The notes: a model not told the origin generated them from the letters alone. 19,169 nucleotides of DNA from RGIG4140 sp045638265 (GCA_045638265.1 JAZUBA010000062.1:1-19169); one strand, 5' to 3'; positions 5,664 through 15,196 are shown, numbered from the stretch's first letter. Numbers and translations are program-made.

Positions 5664-6751
5664 TGGAACAGGATTTAACTTCAATACAACCAACTGAAAA
5701 TCCTAATGTTATTGGGAGCATTAAGGATGTTGAAGTTTTTTTATTACCTGAAAGTTACTATGTTTCTATTACCAATTTTAATAAAGAAACACCTGTTATT
5801 ACCAATGATAACATTGATATCTTAGAGCAAAGTATATGGGATTTAAGCCCCTCTCTTTTAAATTTGCTTTTGCAAGATAAAACAACTGGTGAAAATATCA
5901 AATGGGCTTGTGATGAATATTTGAAGTATGGTGATGAATATGCACAAGAAAAGCCTATACTTCCAGAATTGATTATTAAAGAGAATACTAAGATTATTCA
6001 ACCACGAATAGCCAAAAGCAAGGCAGACCAAATAAACAGAACACGCAAATCTGCTGAGGTTTTTACGCCTTCTTGGATTTGTAATGAAATGAATAATCAT
6101 GTTGATGATGAATGGTTTGGGAAGAAAAATATATTTAATACCCCAAATGGCCATGATTGGATACCCAATATCAATCCCATTGTTTTTGAAGATAATGATG
6201 ATAAAAAACAAGGTTGGATGAAATATGTTGATTCCAAAAGGTTAGAAATTACCTGTGGTGAAGCCCCATATTTAGTTTCAAGGTATGATACAACAACCGG
6301 TGAATTTTTGCCTATTCAAAAAAGAATTGGTCTTTTGGATAGAAAACTTCGTGTTGTGAATGAAAATACAGACAATGAAGAAGATTGGTTCAAATGGACA
6401 AAAAGAGCATTTGAAGCCACTTATGGTTATGAATTTCAAGGAGATAACCTGCTTTTAGCAAGAGAAAACCTGCTTTGGACATTCATTGATAACTTTTATT
6501 ACAAATTCAAAAAGCAACCATTGCTTACACATATTAAGCAAATTGCCAATGTGATTGCTTGGAACATTTGGCAAATGGATGGACTAACAGACACAGTTCC
6601 ATTCAGCCAAACCGAACAAATTGTTCCATCTCCAGATTTATTTACACCCGAAACAAAGGTTTTAGTCCCAACACTTTGCAAGATAAGAGATTGGAGAAGT
6701 GAGAGAACCCTTTATTTCCAAGACTTGAAAGGAAAGAAAAATGAAGTTTGA
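5642..6751 (+). CDS. Adenine-specific DNA methyltransferase, N-terminal subunit (motifs X and I)
   Basis: A 369-residue protein carrying the first half of an Eco57I-like N6-adenine methyltransferase. EVFTPSWICNEM near residue 139 corresponds to motif X. LEITCGEAPYLVSRYD near 202 is the likely S-adenosylmethionine-binding motif I. LARENLLWTFIDNFY and IAWNIWQMDG are segments I associate with this subfamily. The catalytic NPPY motif is missing and instead starts the next gene, which overlaps by 11 bases. Removing one A from the A5 run at 6737-6741 would join the two frames as ...LKGKKMKFDVVIGNPPY. The ATG at 5642 has no ribosome binding site; the TTG at 5663 does (AGGGG) and may be the real start. 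It probably forms a two-chain enzyme with the next product. The specificity is unknown. Confidence 0.85.
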   Translation: MKQRGIKLEQDLTSIQPTENPNVIGSIKDVEVFLLPESYYVSITNFNKETPVITNDNIDILEQSIWDLSPSLLNLLLQDKTTGENIKWACDEYLKYGDEYAQEKPILPELIIKENTKIIQPRIAKSKADQINRTRKSAEVFTPSWICNEMNNHVDDEWFGKKNIFNTPNGHDWIPNINPIVFEDNDDKKQGWMKYVDSKRLEITCGEAPYLVSRYDTTTGEFLPIQKRIGLLDRKLRVVNENTDNEEDWFKWTKRAFEATYGYEFQGDNLLLARENLLWTFIDNFYYKFKKQPLLTHIKQIANVIAWNIWQMDGLTDTVPFSQTEQIVPSPDLFTPETKVLVPTLCKIRDWRSERTLYFQDLKGKKNEV

Positions 6752-7769
6752 TGTCGTTATAGGAAATCCACCATATCAAGGAGAGAACCACCAACAGATA
6801 TATCCATCTTTTTACTTGGCAGCTCATCAAATTGCTAAATGTGTTGAAATGATTTTCCCAATTGGTTGGCAAGAACCTAAAAATGCAAATAATTTAAAAA
6901 TATTAAATAATGCTACAATAAAAGAAGATAAACAAATAGTTTTTATTAATAATAAACATAATGTATTTCAAAATGTCCCTGGAGCTGAATGGACCAATAT
7001 CATTATGTGGAAAGAAGGATATAACAATAATTTAAATGGCAAACAGTTAATATTAATTGAAGGTAAAAATCCAGGACATAAACATCTGAATTATGAAACA
7101 TCACAAATCAAAAAACCTATTGAAATAGTTAATTTAGGACGATTAGTTTATTCTTATAGTGATTTTGAAACATTATCTCATTTAACATCATCACGTAAGC
7201 CTTATGGTTTAAGTACAGATGTTATTAAAAATACAGAAAAATATGGCTTAAAGCCTATATTTGATAACAAATGTAAATCTAATGATATAAAGATATATTG
7301 TAAAAGCGGTATTGTTAAATATGCGCCTCATGATTATCAACTCCCGAAATGTACAAAACATTTAAAAAAATACAAAGTATTTGTTGCATATGCTTGGGGA
7401 AATATGTCAGAAAAGACCGGGTTAGGTGGAGCATATTCTGATATAATTATTGCAGCTCCCAATGAAATATGCACAGAGTCCTATTTAGAATCTGGTGGAT
7501 TTGATAATTTTGAGATTGCTCAAAGGCATGCAAAATATTTGATGACAAAATTTCTTAGAGCACTTTTATACTTAAATAAATTTTCACAACACAGCACAAC
7601 ATCTTGGGATGCAATACCAATACAAACATATGAAGAACCTTGGTGGTCTTTAACTATTGAAGAAATAGATAATCATTTAATGGATAAGTATAATATTCCA
7701 CAAGATATAAGAGATTTTGTTTTTAATAATATTCAAACAAAAACTGAAAAAAATATCATTAACTTTTAG
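6741..7769 (+). CDS. Adenine-specific DNA methyltransferase, C-terminal subunit (NPPY motif and target-recognition region)
   Basis: A 342-residue protein beginning MKFDVVIGNPPYQGEN. NPPY (residues 9-12) is catalytic motif IV of N6-adenine methyltransferases. The rest, about 300 residues with WTNIIMWKEG and a C-terminal WWSLTIEEIDNHLMDKY segment, probably includes target recognition. AAAGGA at 6728-6733 is 7 bases from the ATG, so it can be translated by coupling from the overlapping upstream gene. A chain starting with NPPY cannot bind S-adenosylmethionine alone. It should need motif I from the upstream subunit or, as an alternative, from the C-terminal methyltransferase-like segment of the next protein. 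The helicase gene follows after 11 bases. Confidence 0.85.
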   Translation: MKFDVVIGNPPYQGENHQQIYPSFYLAAHQIAKCVEMIFPIGWQEPKNANNLKILNNATIKEDKQIVFINNKHNVFQNVPGAEWTNIIMWKEGYNNNLNGKQLILIEGKNPGHKHLNYETSQIKKPIEIVNLGRLVYSYSDFETLSHLTSSRKPYGLSTDVIKNTEKYGLKPIFDNKCKSNDIKIYCKSGIVKYAPHDYQLPKCTKHLKKYKVFVAYAWGNMSEKTGLGGAYSDIIIAAPNEICTESYLESGGFDNFEIAQRHAKYLMTKFLRALLYLNKFSQHSTTSWDAIPIQTYEEPWWSLTIEEIDNHLMDKYNIPQDIRDFVFNNIQTKTEKNIINF

Positions 7770-7780
7770 GAGTAAAAACT

Positions 7781-10700
7781 ATGGCTAAAATCAATATTAA
7801 GACAAGCAAAAAGATTGAACCAAAATGTTATGCCTATACAACTCCTGAGGTTAAATCAAATGATGGTTATGTTAAAATCGGTTATACAGAGCAAGATAAT
7901 GTTCATACCCGTATAAAACAACAAACACATGTTGTGAATGTTGGATATAATCTTGAATGGCAAGGATTAGCAATCTATGAAGATGGTTCTAATGATGCTT
8001 TTAAAGATAAAGATTTTCATGCCTATTTAACCAAAAAAGATGTTGAAAATATCCCAAACACAGAATGGTTTAAGATTGAACCGAAAGAATCATACGACGA
8101 ATTTCAATATTTTAAGAAAAATCGTGGAGTTTTGGAAACGCTGGAAGCAATTCCATACAAATTAAGACAAGAACAAGAAAAGGCTGTTCATCAAACAAAA
8201 GATTACTTTTTCTTACATTCCGAGGAAGAACCAGAGTTTTTATGGAATGCAAAACCTCGTTTCGGAAAAACTCTTTCAGCCTATGAACTTTGTAAAACTT
8301 TGAATGCTCGCAAGATATTGATTGTGACCAACAGACCTGCGATTGCCACCTCTTGGTATAACGATTATGTTAAATTTTTGGGAACAGGTGATTATAGTTT
8401 TGTATGTGGTCCAAAAACACTAAAAGATATCTCTAAATATAAATATGCAAACACTAGAAACGAGTATTTAAATTTAGTACACAAACCAACCGGTTTAATT
8501 GAATTTATATCATTACAAGATATGAAGGGTTCTATATGCTTTGGAGGAAAAATTGATAAATTACAGGAGATTGCTGAATTAAATTGGGATATTTTAATTA
8601 TTGATGAAGCTCACGAAGGTGTTGATACATATAAGACAGATGTGGCTTTTGACCATATAAAAAGAAAATATACCCTTCATTTATCTGGCACACCTTTTAA
8701 GGCTTTGGCAAATGACAAGTTCAAAGAAACAGAAATTTTTAACTGGACATATGCCGACGAACAAAAGGCAAAAAGGGATTGGGATGAAACTTCAGAAGAA
8801 GAAAATCCATATGCCACTTTACCACAGTTAAATCTTTACACCTATCAAATATCTGACTATGTTCGAGATATATTGAAAAAAGGTGCTGATTTTGATAATG
8901 ATGGGAATGATGAAGATTATTCTTTTGACTTAAATGAGTTCTTTATTACCAATTCAAATGGTACTTTTAAATATGACACCGATGTAGATAAGTTTTTGGA
9001 TGCTTTAACAACTCAAACTAAATTTCCATTTTCAACAGAAGAATTGCGAGATGAATTAAAACATACATTTTGGTTATTAAATAGAGTTGATAGTGCCAAA
9101 GCATTGGCAAAAAAACTTAAAGAGCATCCAATATTTGAAGATTATGAAATAGTTTTGGTTGCAGGAGATGGCAAGTTAGACGATGATGTAAAAAACAAAG
9201 ACGATGATGTAGAAAACAAAGACGATGATGTAGAAAACAAAGGTGCTTTTGATAAAGTTGTAAAAGCTATTAAAGAAAATGACAAAACAATAACCATTTC
9301 AGTTGGGCAATTAACAACAGGGGTTACTGTACCAGAATGGACAGCTGTTTTAATGTTAAGTAATATAAAAAGTCCAGCCCTTTATATGCAAGCAGCATTT
9401 AGAGCACAAAATCCTTGTTTATTTAACATAAATGGAGAATTGCTTAGAAAAGAAAATGCCTATGTATTTGACTTTGATCCAGCCAGAACTTTGGATATTT
9501 TTGAACAATTTGCAAATGGTTTGAGTTCTGATACCACAAATGGTAAAGGAGATACTGATACCCGAAAAAAACATGTAAGAGAACTCATCAACTTCTTCCC
9601 TGTATATGGCGAAGATGAAGAAGGCAAGATGATAACTCTTGATGCAGAAAGATTACTTTCTATTGTTAGAAAAGCACAAGCAAGTGAGGTTGTAAGACGT
9701 GGATTTATGAGTAATTTCTTATTCCAAAACATCAGCAATATCTTTGGTGCTCCACAAGTTGCAGTGGATATTTTAAAGAAGTTTGAACCGGCTAATGAGC
9801 CAATTCCTGTTACTTCCAAAACAAAAGAAGAGTTATCAATTAACGATAAAGGTGAAGTTGAAATACCTCAAAAAACCATAGACATTGGTGTTGAAAATGT
9901 GTTTGGGGAAAAAATTTATGCTATTGCCGATGAATTAAAAGATACCATTGAGGAAATAGGTTCAACACAAACAGAGACAAAGAAAGATACTGCATTTGAG
10001 GCATTAAAAGAACAATTTAGAGAAACGGTTGCCAAACCCTTAATCTCAACAGCAAAAGAGCAATATGGTAAAGATATGTCTGCTAGCACTCAAAAGGCTG
10101 TGGAGAAAAAGATTACAGCCAATACCGATACAATTATTGCCAAACATTATGGGGATTTTAAGATTAAGCAAAACACTCTTGAAATGGAAAGACAAAAAGA
10201 ATTGGCTCAAGCCCCTAAAACTGAAGCTGAAAGAATTAACAAAGAATACGATAAGAAACAAGAAGAAAATAAAACCATCTTTGTTGAAACGATGCAAGCA
10301 AAAGCCCATGAAATTGTTAAAAATAGTGGGGAAACTATTGTTGAAGCAATCGAAACAGAGAAAAAGAACAAGGAAAAAAGTTCTGTTGAATCATCCATCA
10401 GAGATCATTTAAGAGGTTTTGCCAGAACTATACCTTCATTCTTAATGGGATATGGTGATGAAAACACAACATTAGAGAACTTTGATACAATTATTCCGGA
10501 TGAAGTGTTTAAGGATGTGACTAGCATTACTCTTGATGAGTTTAGATTCTTAAGAGATGGTGGTGATTATACTGATGAAGAAACTGGAGAAACCAAACAC
10601 TTTGAAGGACATTTGTTTGACCCTGTTGTCTTTAATGATTCGGTTAAAGAATTTTTAAGATTGAAAAAGAAACTCGCTAATTACTTTGATGAGAGTAGCA

Positions 10701-11125
10701 CAGAGGATATCTTTGATTACATTCCCCCACAAAAGACCAATCAAATTTACACACCAAAAAAGGTTGTAAAAGAGATGGTTGATAATTTAGAAACGGAATG
10801 TCCTGAATGTTTTGAGGATTTTAGTAAAACATTCATTGATTTATATATGAAATCAGGTCTTTATATTACAGAGATTGTTAAAAGGTTGTTTAGAAGCAAA
10901 AAGATGAAAGACAAATTCCCAAATCCAGAAGAAAGATTAAAATACATCTTTGCTAATCAAGTTTATGGTTTGGCTCCAACTGAAATCATCTATCGCATTG
11001 CAACAGCCTATATTTTAGGTTTTGATGAAGATGTTTCGATCAAGCAACATAATTTAAGATTGTTTGACACCTTGCCGTCTGTTCAAAGAGGAACACTTGA
11101 AGCAGATTTGGATGAGGTGTTTTAA
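7781..11125 (+). CDS. GIY-YIG/SF2 helicase restriction protein with C-terminal half-methyltransferase domain
   Basis: A 1114-residue multidomain protein. Residues about 15-75 (CYAYTT...GYVKIGYTEQDNVHTRIKQ) fit a GIY-YIG nuclease of the T5orf172 type. The helicase core has Walker A RFGKT near 160, DEAH near 275, LSGTPF near 300, GQLTTGV near 507 and a degenerate motif VI, QAAFRAQNP, near 537. Residues about 690-900 are charged and helical. From about 987, NQIYTPKKVVKEM (motif X-like) and FIDLYMKSGLYITEIVKRL (motif I-like), then VYGLAPTEIIYRIA, form a methyltransferase-like segment that stops before any NPPY motif. It probably translocates on and cuts unmodified DNA, guided by the two-part methyltransferase. 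GAG after the overlapping TAG serves as ribosome binding site. It carries an in-frame 21-bp tandem repeat. I know similar helicases, but not this gene order. Confidence 0.85.
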   Translation: MAKINIKTSKKIEPKCYAYTTPEVKSNDGYVKIGYTEQDNVHTRIKQQTHVVNVGYNLEWQGLAIYEDGSNDAFKDKDFHAYLTKKDVENIPNTEWFKIEPKESYDEFQYFKKNRGVLETLEAIPYKLRQEQEKAVHQTKDYFFLHSEEEPEFLWNAKPRFGKTLSAYELCKTLNARKILIVTNRPAIATSWYNDYVKFLGTGDYSFVCGPKTLKDISKYKYANTRNEYLNLVHKPTGLIEFISLQDMKGSICFGGKIDKLQEIAELNWDILIIDEAHEGVDTYKTDVAFDHIKRKYTLHLSGTPFKALANDKFKETEIFNWTYADEQKAKRDWDETSEEENPYATLPQLNLYTYQISDYVRDILKKGADFDNDGNDEDYSFDLNEFFITNSNGTFKYDTDVDKFLDALTTQTKFPFSTEELRDELKHTFWLLNRVDSAKALAKKLKEHPIFEDYEIVLVAGDGKLDDDVKNKDDDVENKDDDVENKGAFDKVVKAIKENDKTITISVGQLTTGVTVPEWTAVLMLSNIKSPALYMQAAFRAQNPCLFNINGELLRKENAYVFDFDPARTLDIFEQFANGLSSDTTNGKGDTDTRKKHVRELINFFPVYGEDEEGKMITLDAERLLSIVRKAQASEVVRRGFMSNFLFQNISNIFGAPQVAVDILKKFEPANEPIPVTSKTKEELSINDKGEVEIPQKTIDIGVENVFGEKIYAIADELKDTIEEIGSTQTETKKDTAFEALKEQFRETVAKPLISTAKEQYGKDMSASTQKAVEKKITANTDTIIAKHYGDFKIKQNTLEMERQKELAQAPKTEAERINKEYDKKQEENKTIFVETMQAKAHEIVKNSGETIVEAIETEKKNKEKSSVESSIRDHLRGFARTIPSFLMGYGDENTTLENFDTIIPDEVFKDVTSITLDEFRFLRDGGDYTDEETGETKHFEGHLFDPVVFNDSVKEFLRLKKKLANYFDESSTEDIFDYIPPQKTNQIYTPKKVVKEMVDNLETECPECFEDFSKTFIDLYMKSGLYITEIVKRLFRSKKMKDKFPNPEERLKYIFANQVYGLAPTEIIYRIATAYILGFDEDVSIKQHNLRLFDTLPSVQRGTLEADLDEVF
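9179..9241 (+). repeat. Three in-frame 21-bp tandem repeats inside the helicase gene
   Basis: Three 21-bp units (9179-9199, 9200-9220, 9221-9241) encode DDDVKNK, DDDVENK and DDDVENK. The last two are identical and the first differs at one base. They form an acidic surface insertion in the second RecA domain. Being multiples of three, copy-number changes would alter linker length without breaking the frame. Confidence 0.9.
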
Positions 11126-11166
11126 TATAATTAAGCTCAAAACAAGTTGTTAATTTCGTTATCTTC

Positions 11167-11195
11167 TTGAATTTCTACCTGTTCTGTTATATAAT
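11167..11195 (+). promoter_or_regulatory. Strong sigma-70-type promoter of the PHP-ATPase operon
   Basis: TTGAAT (11167-11172), a 17-bp spacer and a perfect TATAAT (11190-11195) lie in the 114-base gap after the helicase gene. The predicted start is near 11202. This makes the downstream three-gene module independently expressed. Confidence 0.7.
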
Positions 11196-11239
11196 GTGCT
11201 CTATAAAATATATGATTATATAACTAGGAGGGTTTTAAT

Positions 11240-13885
11240 ATGACAGAATATCCAAGAGGTTCAGAATGGCGTAGATGTGATTTACATATACATACGCCAA
11301 TGTCTAAAGAAACAGTCTATGGATCAAAAAATCAAGATCAAACATGGAAAGACTTCATTTCTGATATAGAGACAAATTATGAAGAGGGTAGTATTATAGG
11401 TATATGTGATTATAATACTTTCGATGGTTATTTTAAAATTAAAAAAGAATATTCTGATTTCTTTAAAAAATATGCAATTCTACCAGTCATTGAACTTCGT
11501 ACTGATGATTATGTTGGAAAGATGGCTGAACATAAAATTAATTTACATATTATTTTTTCAAATCAAATAGAAGATGCTGAACTAGTTTCTTTTTTTAATC
11601 AGCCTTTCACAAGGGATAATATAAAAATTAAGGATATTAAAAATTTTAACACAGAAGTAATCTGTATTGAGAAACTAAATAATTTTTTTCTAACCCATAA
11701 TCATTATTATCAAAATAAATACTTATTTATGCTTGGTCGCAATGAGGCAAATGAAATAGACAATAGTATTAAAGAAAGCTATATGAAGGATGCGCAATTC
11801 ATTTGTAGTGCTTCTAAAACAGTAGAAGAAGCGAAAACATCTCAAAAAAACACTTTAGATTATTATGGAAAATATAATATTAAATATTTACATTCTAGTG
11901 ATGCACATTCAAAAAGCTCGAGAGACATTGAAAAAACAAGAAAAATTGGTCACTGTTTTACATGGATTAAAGGTACACCTAGTTTTGAAACACTTCGCCA
12001 AGCTTTCTTTTCTTATGATACACGAATCAGAATTCAAGAAACAAAACCAGTGCAAGCTGTAAATGTATTAGAAGATGTGGAAATAAAATTAAAAGATAAA
12101 ACAAAAATTGATGATAACGATTGTTGTTTTGCGGGGCAAACATTTGATTTAAAATTAAATCCCGCACTAAATTGTTTTATAGGTGGTAGAGGAACAGGAA
12201 AAAGTTTATTACTTCAATTAATGTGTAAAAAAAATCAAGATCAATTACCTAATGATGAAAAAAATATAGTTAATAAAATAAAACCTCAACAATGGTCTGA
12301 TGCTGTAATAATCGACGGAATTGAGTTTGAATATTTTGGACAAGGGACAATTGAGAAATTCTATGAAAATAAAAATAAATTTCAAGAATCTATTTCAAAC
12401 AGATTAAATAAATTTTGGATGACAGAGGAATTTACTATGGAAACAATTCCGCCTGTATCGAAACTATTTATAAATGCAATAAATGAAAAAAAAGAACCAT
12501 TAGAACAAGTTATTAAAGATTTAGAGGGACAAATAGATATTGTTTTAACAAAAATAAATAACGATAAAGAAATAGAAATACTTAAAAAAGAAATAGAAAC
12601 ACGAACCAAGATAGTTCAAGCATATAAAGATGAAGATTATAATAAATTATCCAATGAAAATAAATTGTTAATAGAGAAAAGTAATTTTTTAAAAGAAAGC
12701 AAAAACAATTTAAATAATTTAATTAATAATATCCACTCTCTTTGCGAAAACAATCAAAAAGTAAAAAACGAAGAAAAAATTCAAGATATATTCTATTATG
12801 CTGAGAAATATAATCATATAATTGATGAATTATCCAATTTAATAAAAGAGAATGAGGATGATGAAAATGAAAAAATGGTTTGTAGTCTGAAGGAAAGTGA
12901 ATTGTTAGTCAAATTAGCAAAATCAGAAAGTGATATAAAACAATATTTTTTTCAAAAAGGAATGTCTAAGGCAAATGCTGATGATTTATCTAAGGCTCAA
13001 CAAGAATTGATTGATTTTAATACAAAACTACAAACATTAGAAGAAAAAAATTGTGTTGAAGAAAAAGATTTTTCAGAAATTAAACTTTTAATTGAACAAG
13101 CTAAAAGGGAATATTGTTCGATAATGCATACAGTTTTAGTTAAAACGCAAGAAATACTTAAAAATAAAGGCAATAAAGAAATATCGAACTTAACTTTTGA
13201 ATATAGAGAAGACAAAGAACAAATGTTTATTGATTTTGTAAAATTTATTAAAGAAAAAACAGGAATTAATGAAAGTGATTTTAAGTCTATTTTAAGTAAA
13301 AAGATGGCTCTATCAGAAAATACATTAATCTTTGCAGATGAGTTAGAAGAAATATGCAGCAATGAGGCCAAAGCACTAAAAACTGCAGAGAAAATATTAA
13401 ATTTTTTCAGTAGTAATAAAAGAAATAAAATACTATATAACTTAAAATGTCTTCAATGTATGAATAATGCTTCGAAATATGAAATATTTAACACAATGTA
13501 TCAAGGAAAAAATCTAGAAGATTTATCTTTTGGTCAAAGAGCTACTGCGATAGTATTAACCCTACTCTTATTTGGTAATAAACCCCTGATAATTGATGAG
13601 CCTGAGACACACCTTGATCAACGTTTTATAGCTAATGACTTAGTCGATATAATCAAACAAGTAAAAAATGATAAACAAATTATTTTTGCTACACACAATG
13701 CAAATATTGTTGTAAATGCTGATGCTGAACAAATTTTCATCCTAAAAATGGGAGAAAATAATAAAACAATCATCAACTCGATGGCAATAGAAGATGTATA
13801 CAATCAGCAGAAAAAAGAGGAGCTTCTTCTGCTTGAGGGATCATTAGAAGCATTTAAAAAACGTGAAGAGAAATATGTTATTTAA
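11240..13885 (+). CDS. PHP-domain/SMC-like ABC ATPase (TrlF family)
   Basis: An 881-residue protein starting MTEYPRGSEWRRCDLHIHTP. The N-terminal PHP domain shows CDLHIHT (His-X-His near residue 16) and SSDAHS near 218, the metal ligands of PHP phosphoesterases or nucleases. An ABC/SMC-type ATPase follows: Walker A GGRGTGKS near 315, a long coiled-coil insertion (about 395-640), the signature LSFGQ near 762, Walker B PLIIDEPETHLD near 780 and an H-loop ATHN. This order matches what I know as TrlF-family AAA-like ATPases. It is likely a DNA- or RNA-directed nuclease/ATPase with closure of two ATP sites controlling the PHP domain. AGGAGG precedes the ATG. It is followed after 12 bases by the DUF2130 gene. 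The substrate is unknown; a defence role is inferred from context. Confidence 0.88.
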   Translation: MTEYPRGSEWRRCDLHIHTPMSKETVYGSKNQDQTWKDFISDIETNYEEGSIIGICDYNTFDGYFKIKKEYSDFFKKYAILPVIELRTDDYVGKMAEHKINLHIIFSNQIEDAELVSFFNQPFTRDNIKIKDIKNFNTEVICIEKLNNFFLTHNHYYQNKYLFMLGRNEANEIDNSIKESYMKDAQFICSASKTVEEAKTSQKNTLDYYGKYNIKYLHSSDAHSKSSRDIEKTRKIGHCFTWIKGTPSFETLRQAFFSYDTRIRIQETKPVQAVNVLEDVEIKLKDKTKIDDNDCCFAGQTFDLKLNPALNCFIGGRGTGKSLLLQLMCKKNQDQLPNDEKNIVNKIKPQQWSDAVIIDGIEFEYFGQGTIEKFYENKNKFQESISNRLNKFWMTEEFTMETIPPVSKLFINAINEKKEPLEQVIKDLEGQIDIVLTKINNDKEIEILKKEIETRTKIVQAYKDEDYNKLSNENKLLIEKSNFLKESKNNLNNLINNIHSLCENNQKVKNEEKIQDIFYYAEKYNHIIDELSNLIKENEDDENEKMVCSLKESELLVKLAKSESDIKQYFFQKGMSKANADDLSKAQQELIDFNTKLQTLEEKNCVEEKDFSEIKLLIEQAKREYCSIMHTVLVKTQEILKNKGNKEISNLTFEYREDKEQMFIDFVKFIKEKTGINESDFKSILSKKMALSENTLIFADELEEICSNEAKALKTAEKILNFFSSNKRNKILYNLKCLQCMNNASKYEIFNTMYQGKNLEDLSFGQRATAIVLTLLLFGNKPLIIDEPETHLDQRFIANDLVDIIKQVKNDKQIIFATHNANIVVNADAEQIFILKMGENNKTIINSMAIEDVYNQQKKEELLLLEGSLEAFKKREEKYVI

Positions 13886-13897
13886 GAGGAGTAAACG

Positions 13898-15196
13898 ATG
13901 CCGGAAATTAAATGTCCCAAATGCGGAGAAGTATTTACAGTTGATGAAAGCGGTTATGCTGCTATTGTTAGTCAAATCAAGGATGCTGAATTTCAAAAGG
14001 ATTTATGTGATCGTGTTACACAAATTGAAAAAGCAAAAGACAATGAACTTCTGCTTATAAAAACACAAGCAGATGCCGAAAAAGAAAAATCTGTTTCTGA
14101 ATTTAAGCAGGAAATAGAAAAACTAAAAAATCAACTTACAACAATTTCAAAAGATTATGAATTAGATAAAGAGAAAGCTTTGGGTATTTTGCGTCAAGAA
14201 AATGAACAATTAAAAGCAAAAATCAATAGTAATGAACAAGAACGAACACTTGCAATAACAACAGCTGTTTCTGAACAAAAAGATGCAATCGTTGAAAAAG
14301 ACAAACAAATTCTTTTGTTAGAAACTAAGTTACAAGATGTTGAAAAAGACAAACAGTTGCAAGAGCAAACTCTAAAAGAAAAACACGCGTTTCAGCTTAA
14401 AGAAAAAGACGATTTGATTGCTTATTACAAAGATTTTAAAATAAAAATGTCCTCTAAAATTCTTGGTGAATCACTAGAACAACACTGTGAAATTGAATTT
14501 AATCGTTTAAGATCCACAGGATTTCAAAATGCATATTTTGAAAAAGACAACGATGCAAAAACAGGTAGTAAAGGCGATTATATTTTCAGAGATACAACAG
14601 AAGATGGTATAGAATATATATCAATTATGTTTGAAATGAAAAACGAAATGGATACAACAGCTACAAAACATAAAAACGAAGACTTTTTTAAAGAACTTGA
14701 TAAGGATAGAAATGAAAAAGGTTGCGAATATGCTGTTTTGGTATCACTACTAGAAGCAGATAATGAATTTTATAACACAGGTATAGTAGATGTATCTTAT
14801 AAATATCCTAAAATGTATGTAATTAGGCCACAATTTTTTATCCCAATTATTACATTGCTAAGAAATGCGGCATTAAAGTCTGTTGATTATCATAGACAAA
14901 TTATTGAATTCAAAAACCAAAATATTGATATATCAAATTTTGAAGCAGAAATGAATGATTTTAAAGAACGCTTTGGTCGTAATTATCAGTTAGCAAGCGA
15001 TAAATTTAGGAAAGCAATTGATGAAATTGACAAGACAATTGATCATTTGCAAAAAACAAAAGAAGCCTTATTATCATCAGAAAATAATCTAAGGTTGGCC
15101 AACAATAAAGCTCAAGATCTTTCAGTTAAAAGATTAACAAGGAATAATCCAACAATGGCCAACAAATTTGCTGAGCTGAAAAATAATGAAGAATAA
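13898..15196 (+). CDS. DUF2130 protein with PD-(D/E)XK nuclease-like domain
   Basis: A 432-residue protein. The start MPEIKCPKCGEVF is a two-cysteine zinc-ribbon-like knuckle. Residues about 40-175 form a Lys/Glu/Gln-rich coiled coil. The DUF2130 (COG4487) domain follows, with E192, GDYIF containing D227, and FEMKNE containing E246-x-K248, an arrangement expected of a PD-(D/E)XK nuclease. EYAVLVSLLEADN and YVIRPQFFIPIITLLR are typical family segments as I recall them. AGAGGAG lies before the ATG, 12 bases after the PHP-ATPase stop, so the two are co-expressed. A nuclease role is inference from the motif. The coiled coil could mediate assembly with the SMC-like ATPase. Confidence 0.85.
   Translation: MPEIKCPKCGEVFTVDESGYAAIVSQIKDAEFQKDLCDRVTQIEKAKDNELLLIKTQADAEKEKSVSEFKQEIEKLKNQLTTISKDYELDKEKALGILRQENEQLKAKINSNEQERTLAITTAVSEQKDAIVEKDKQILLLETKLQDVEKDKQLQEQTLKEKHAFQLKEKDDLIAYYKDFKIKMSSKILGESLEQHCEIEFNRLRSTGFQNAYFEKDNDAKTGSKGDYIFRDTTEDGIEYISIMFEMKNEMDTTATKHKNEDFFKELDKDRNEKGCEYAVLVSLLEADNEFYNTGIVDVSYKYPKMYVIRPQFFIPIITLLRNAALKSVDYHRQIIEFKNQNIDISNFEAEMNDFKERFGRNYQLASDKFRKAIDEIDKTIDHLQKTKEALLSSENNLRLANNKAQDLSVKRLTRNNPTMANKFAELKNNEE

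Noticed and set aside
10065..10412. 115-codon Lys/Leu-rich + frame inside the helicase gene
   Set aside because: Out-of-frame shadow of the charged coiled region of the helicase, with no independent start signal.
7781..11125. A BREX, DISARM or classical type I restriction locus
   Set aside because: No PglZ, BrxC-like, DrmA/DrmB or HsdS-type genes are visible; the motifs fit only a methyltransferase plus helicase/GIY-YIG protein.
12997..13371. 124-codon minus-strand frame inside the PHP-ATPase
   Set aside because: Ser/Leu-rich antisense shadow of a Lys/Glu/Asp-rich coiled coil.
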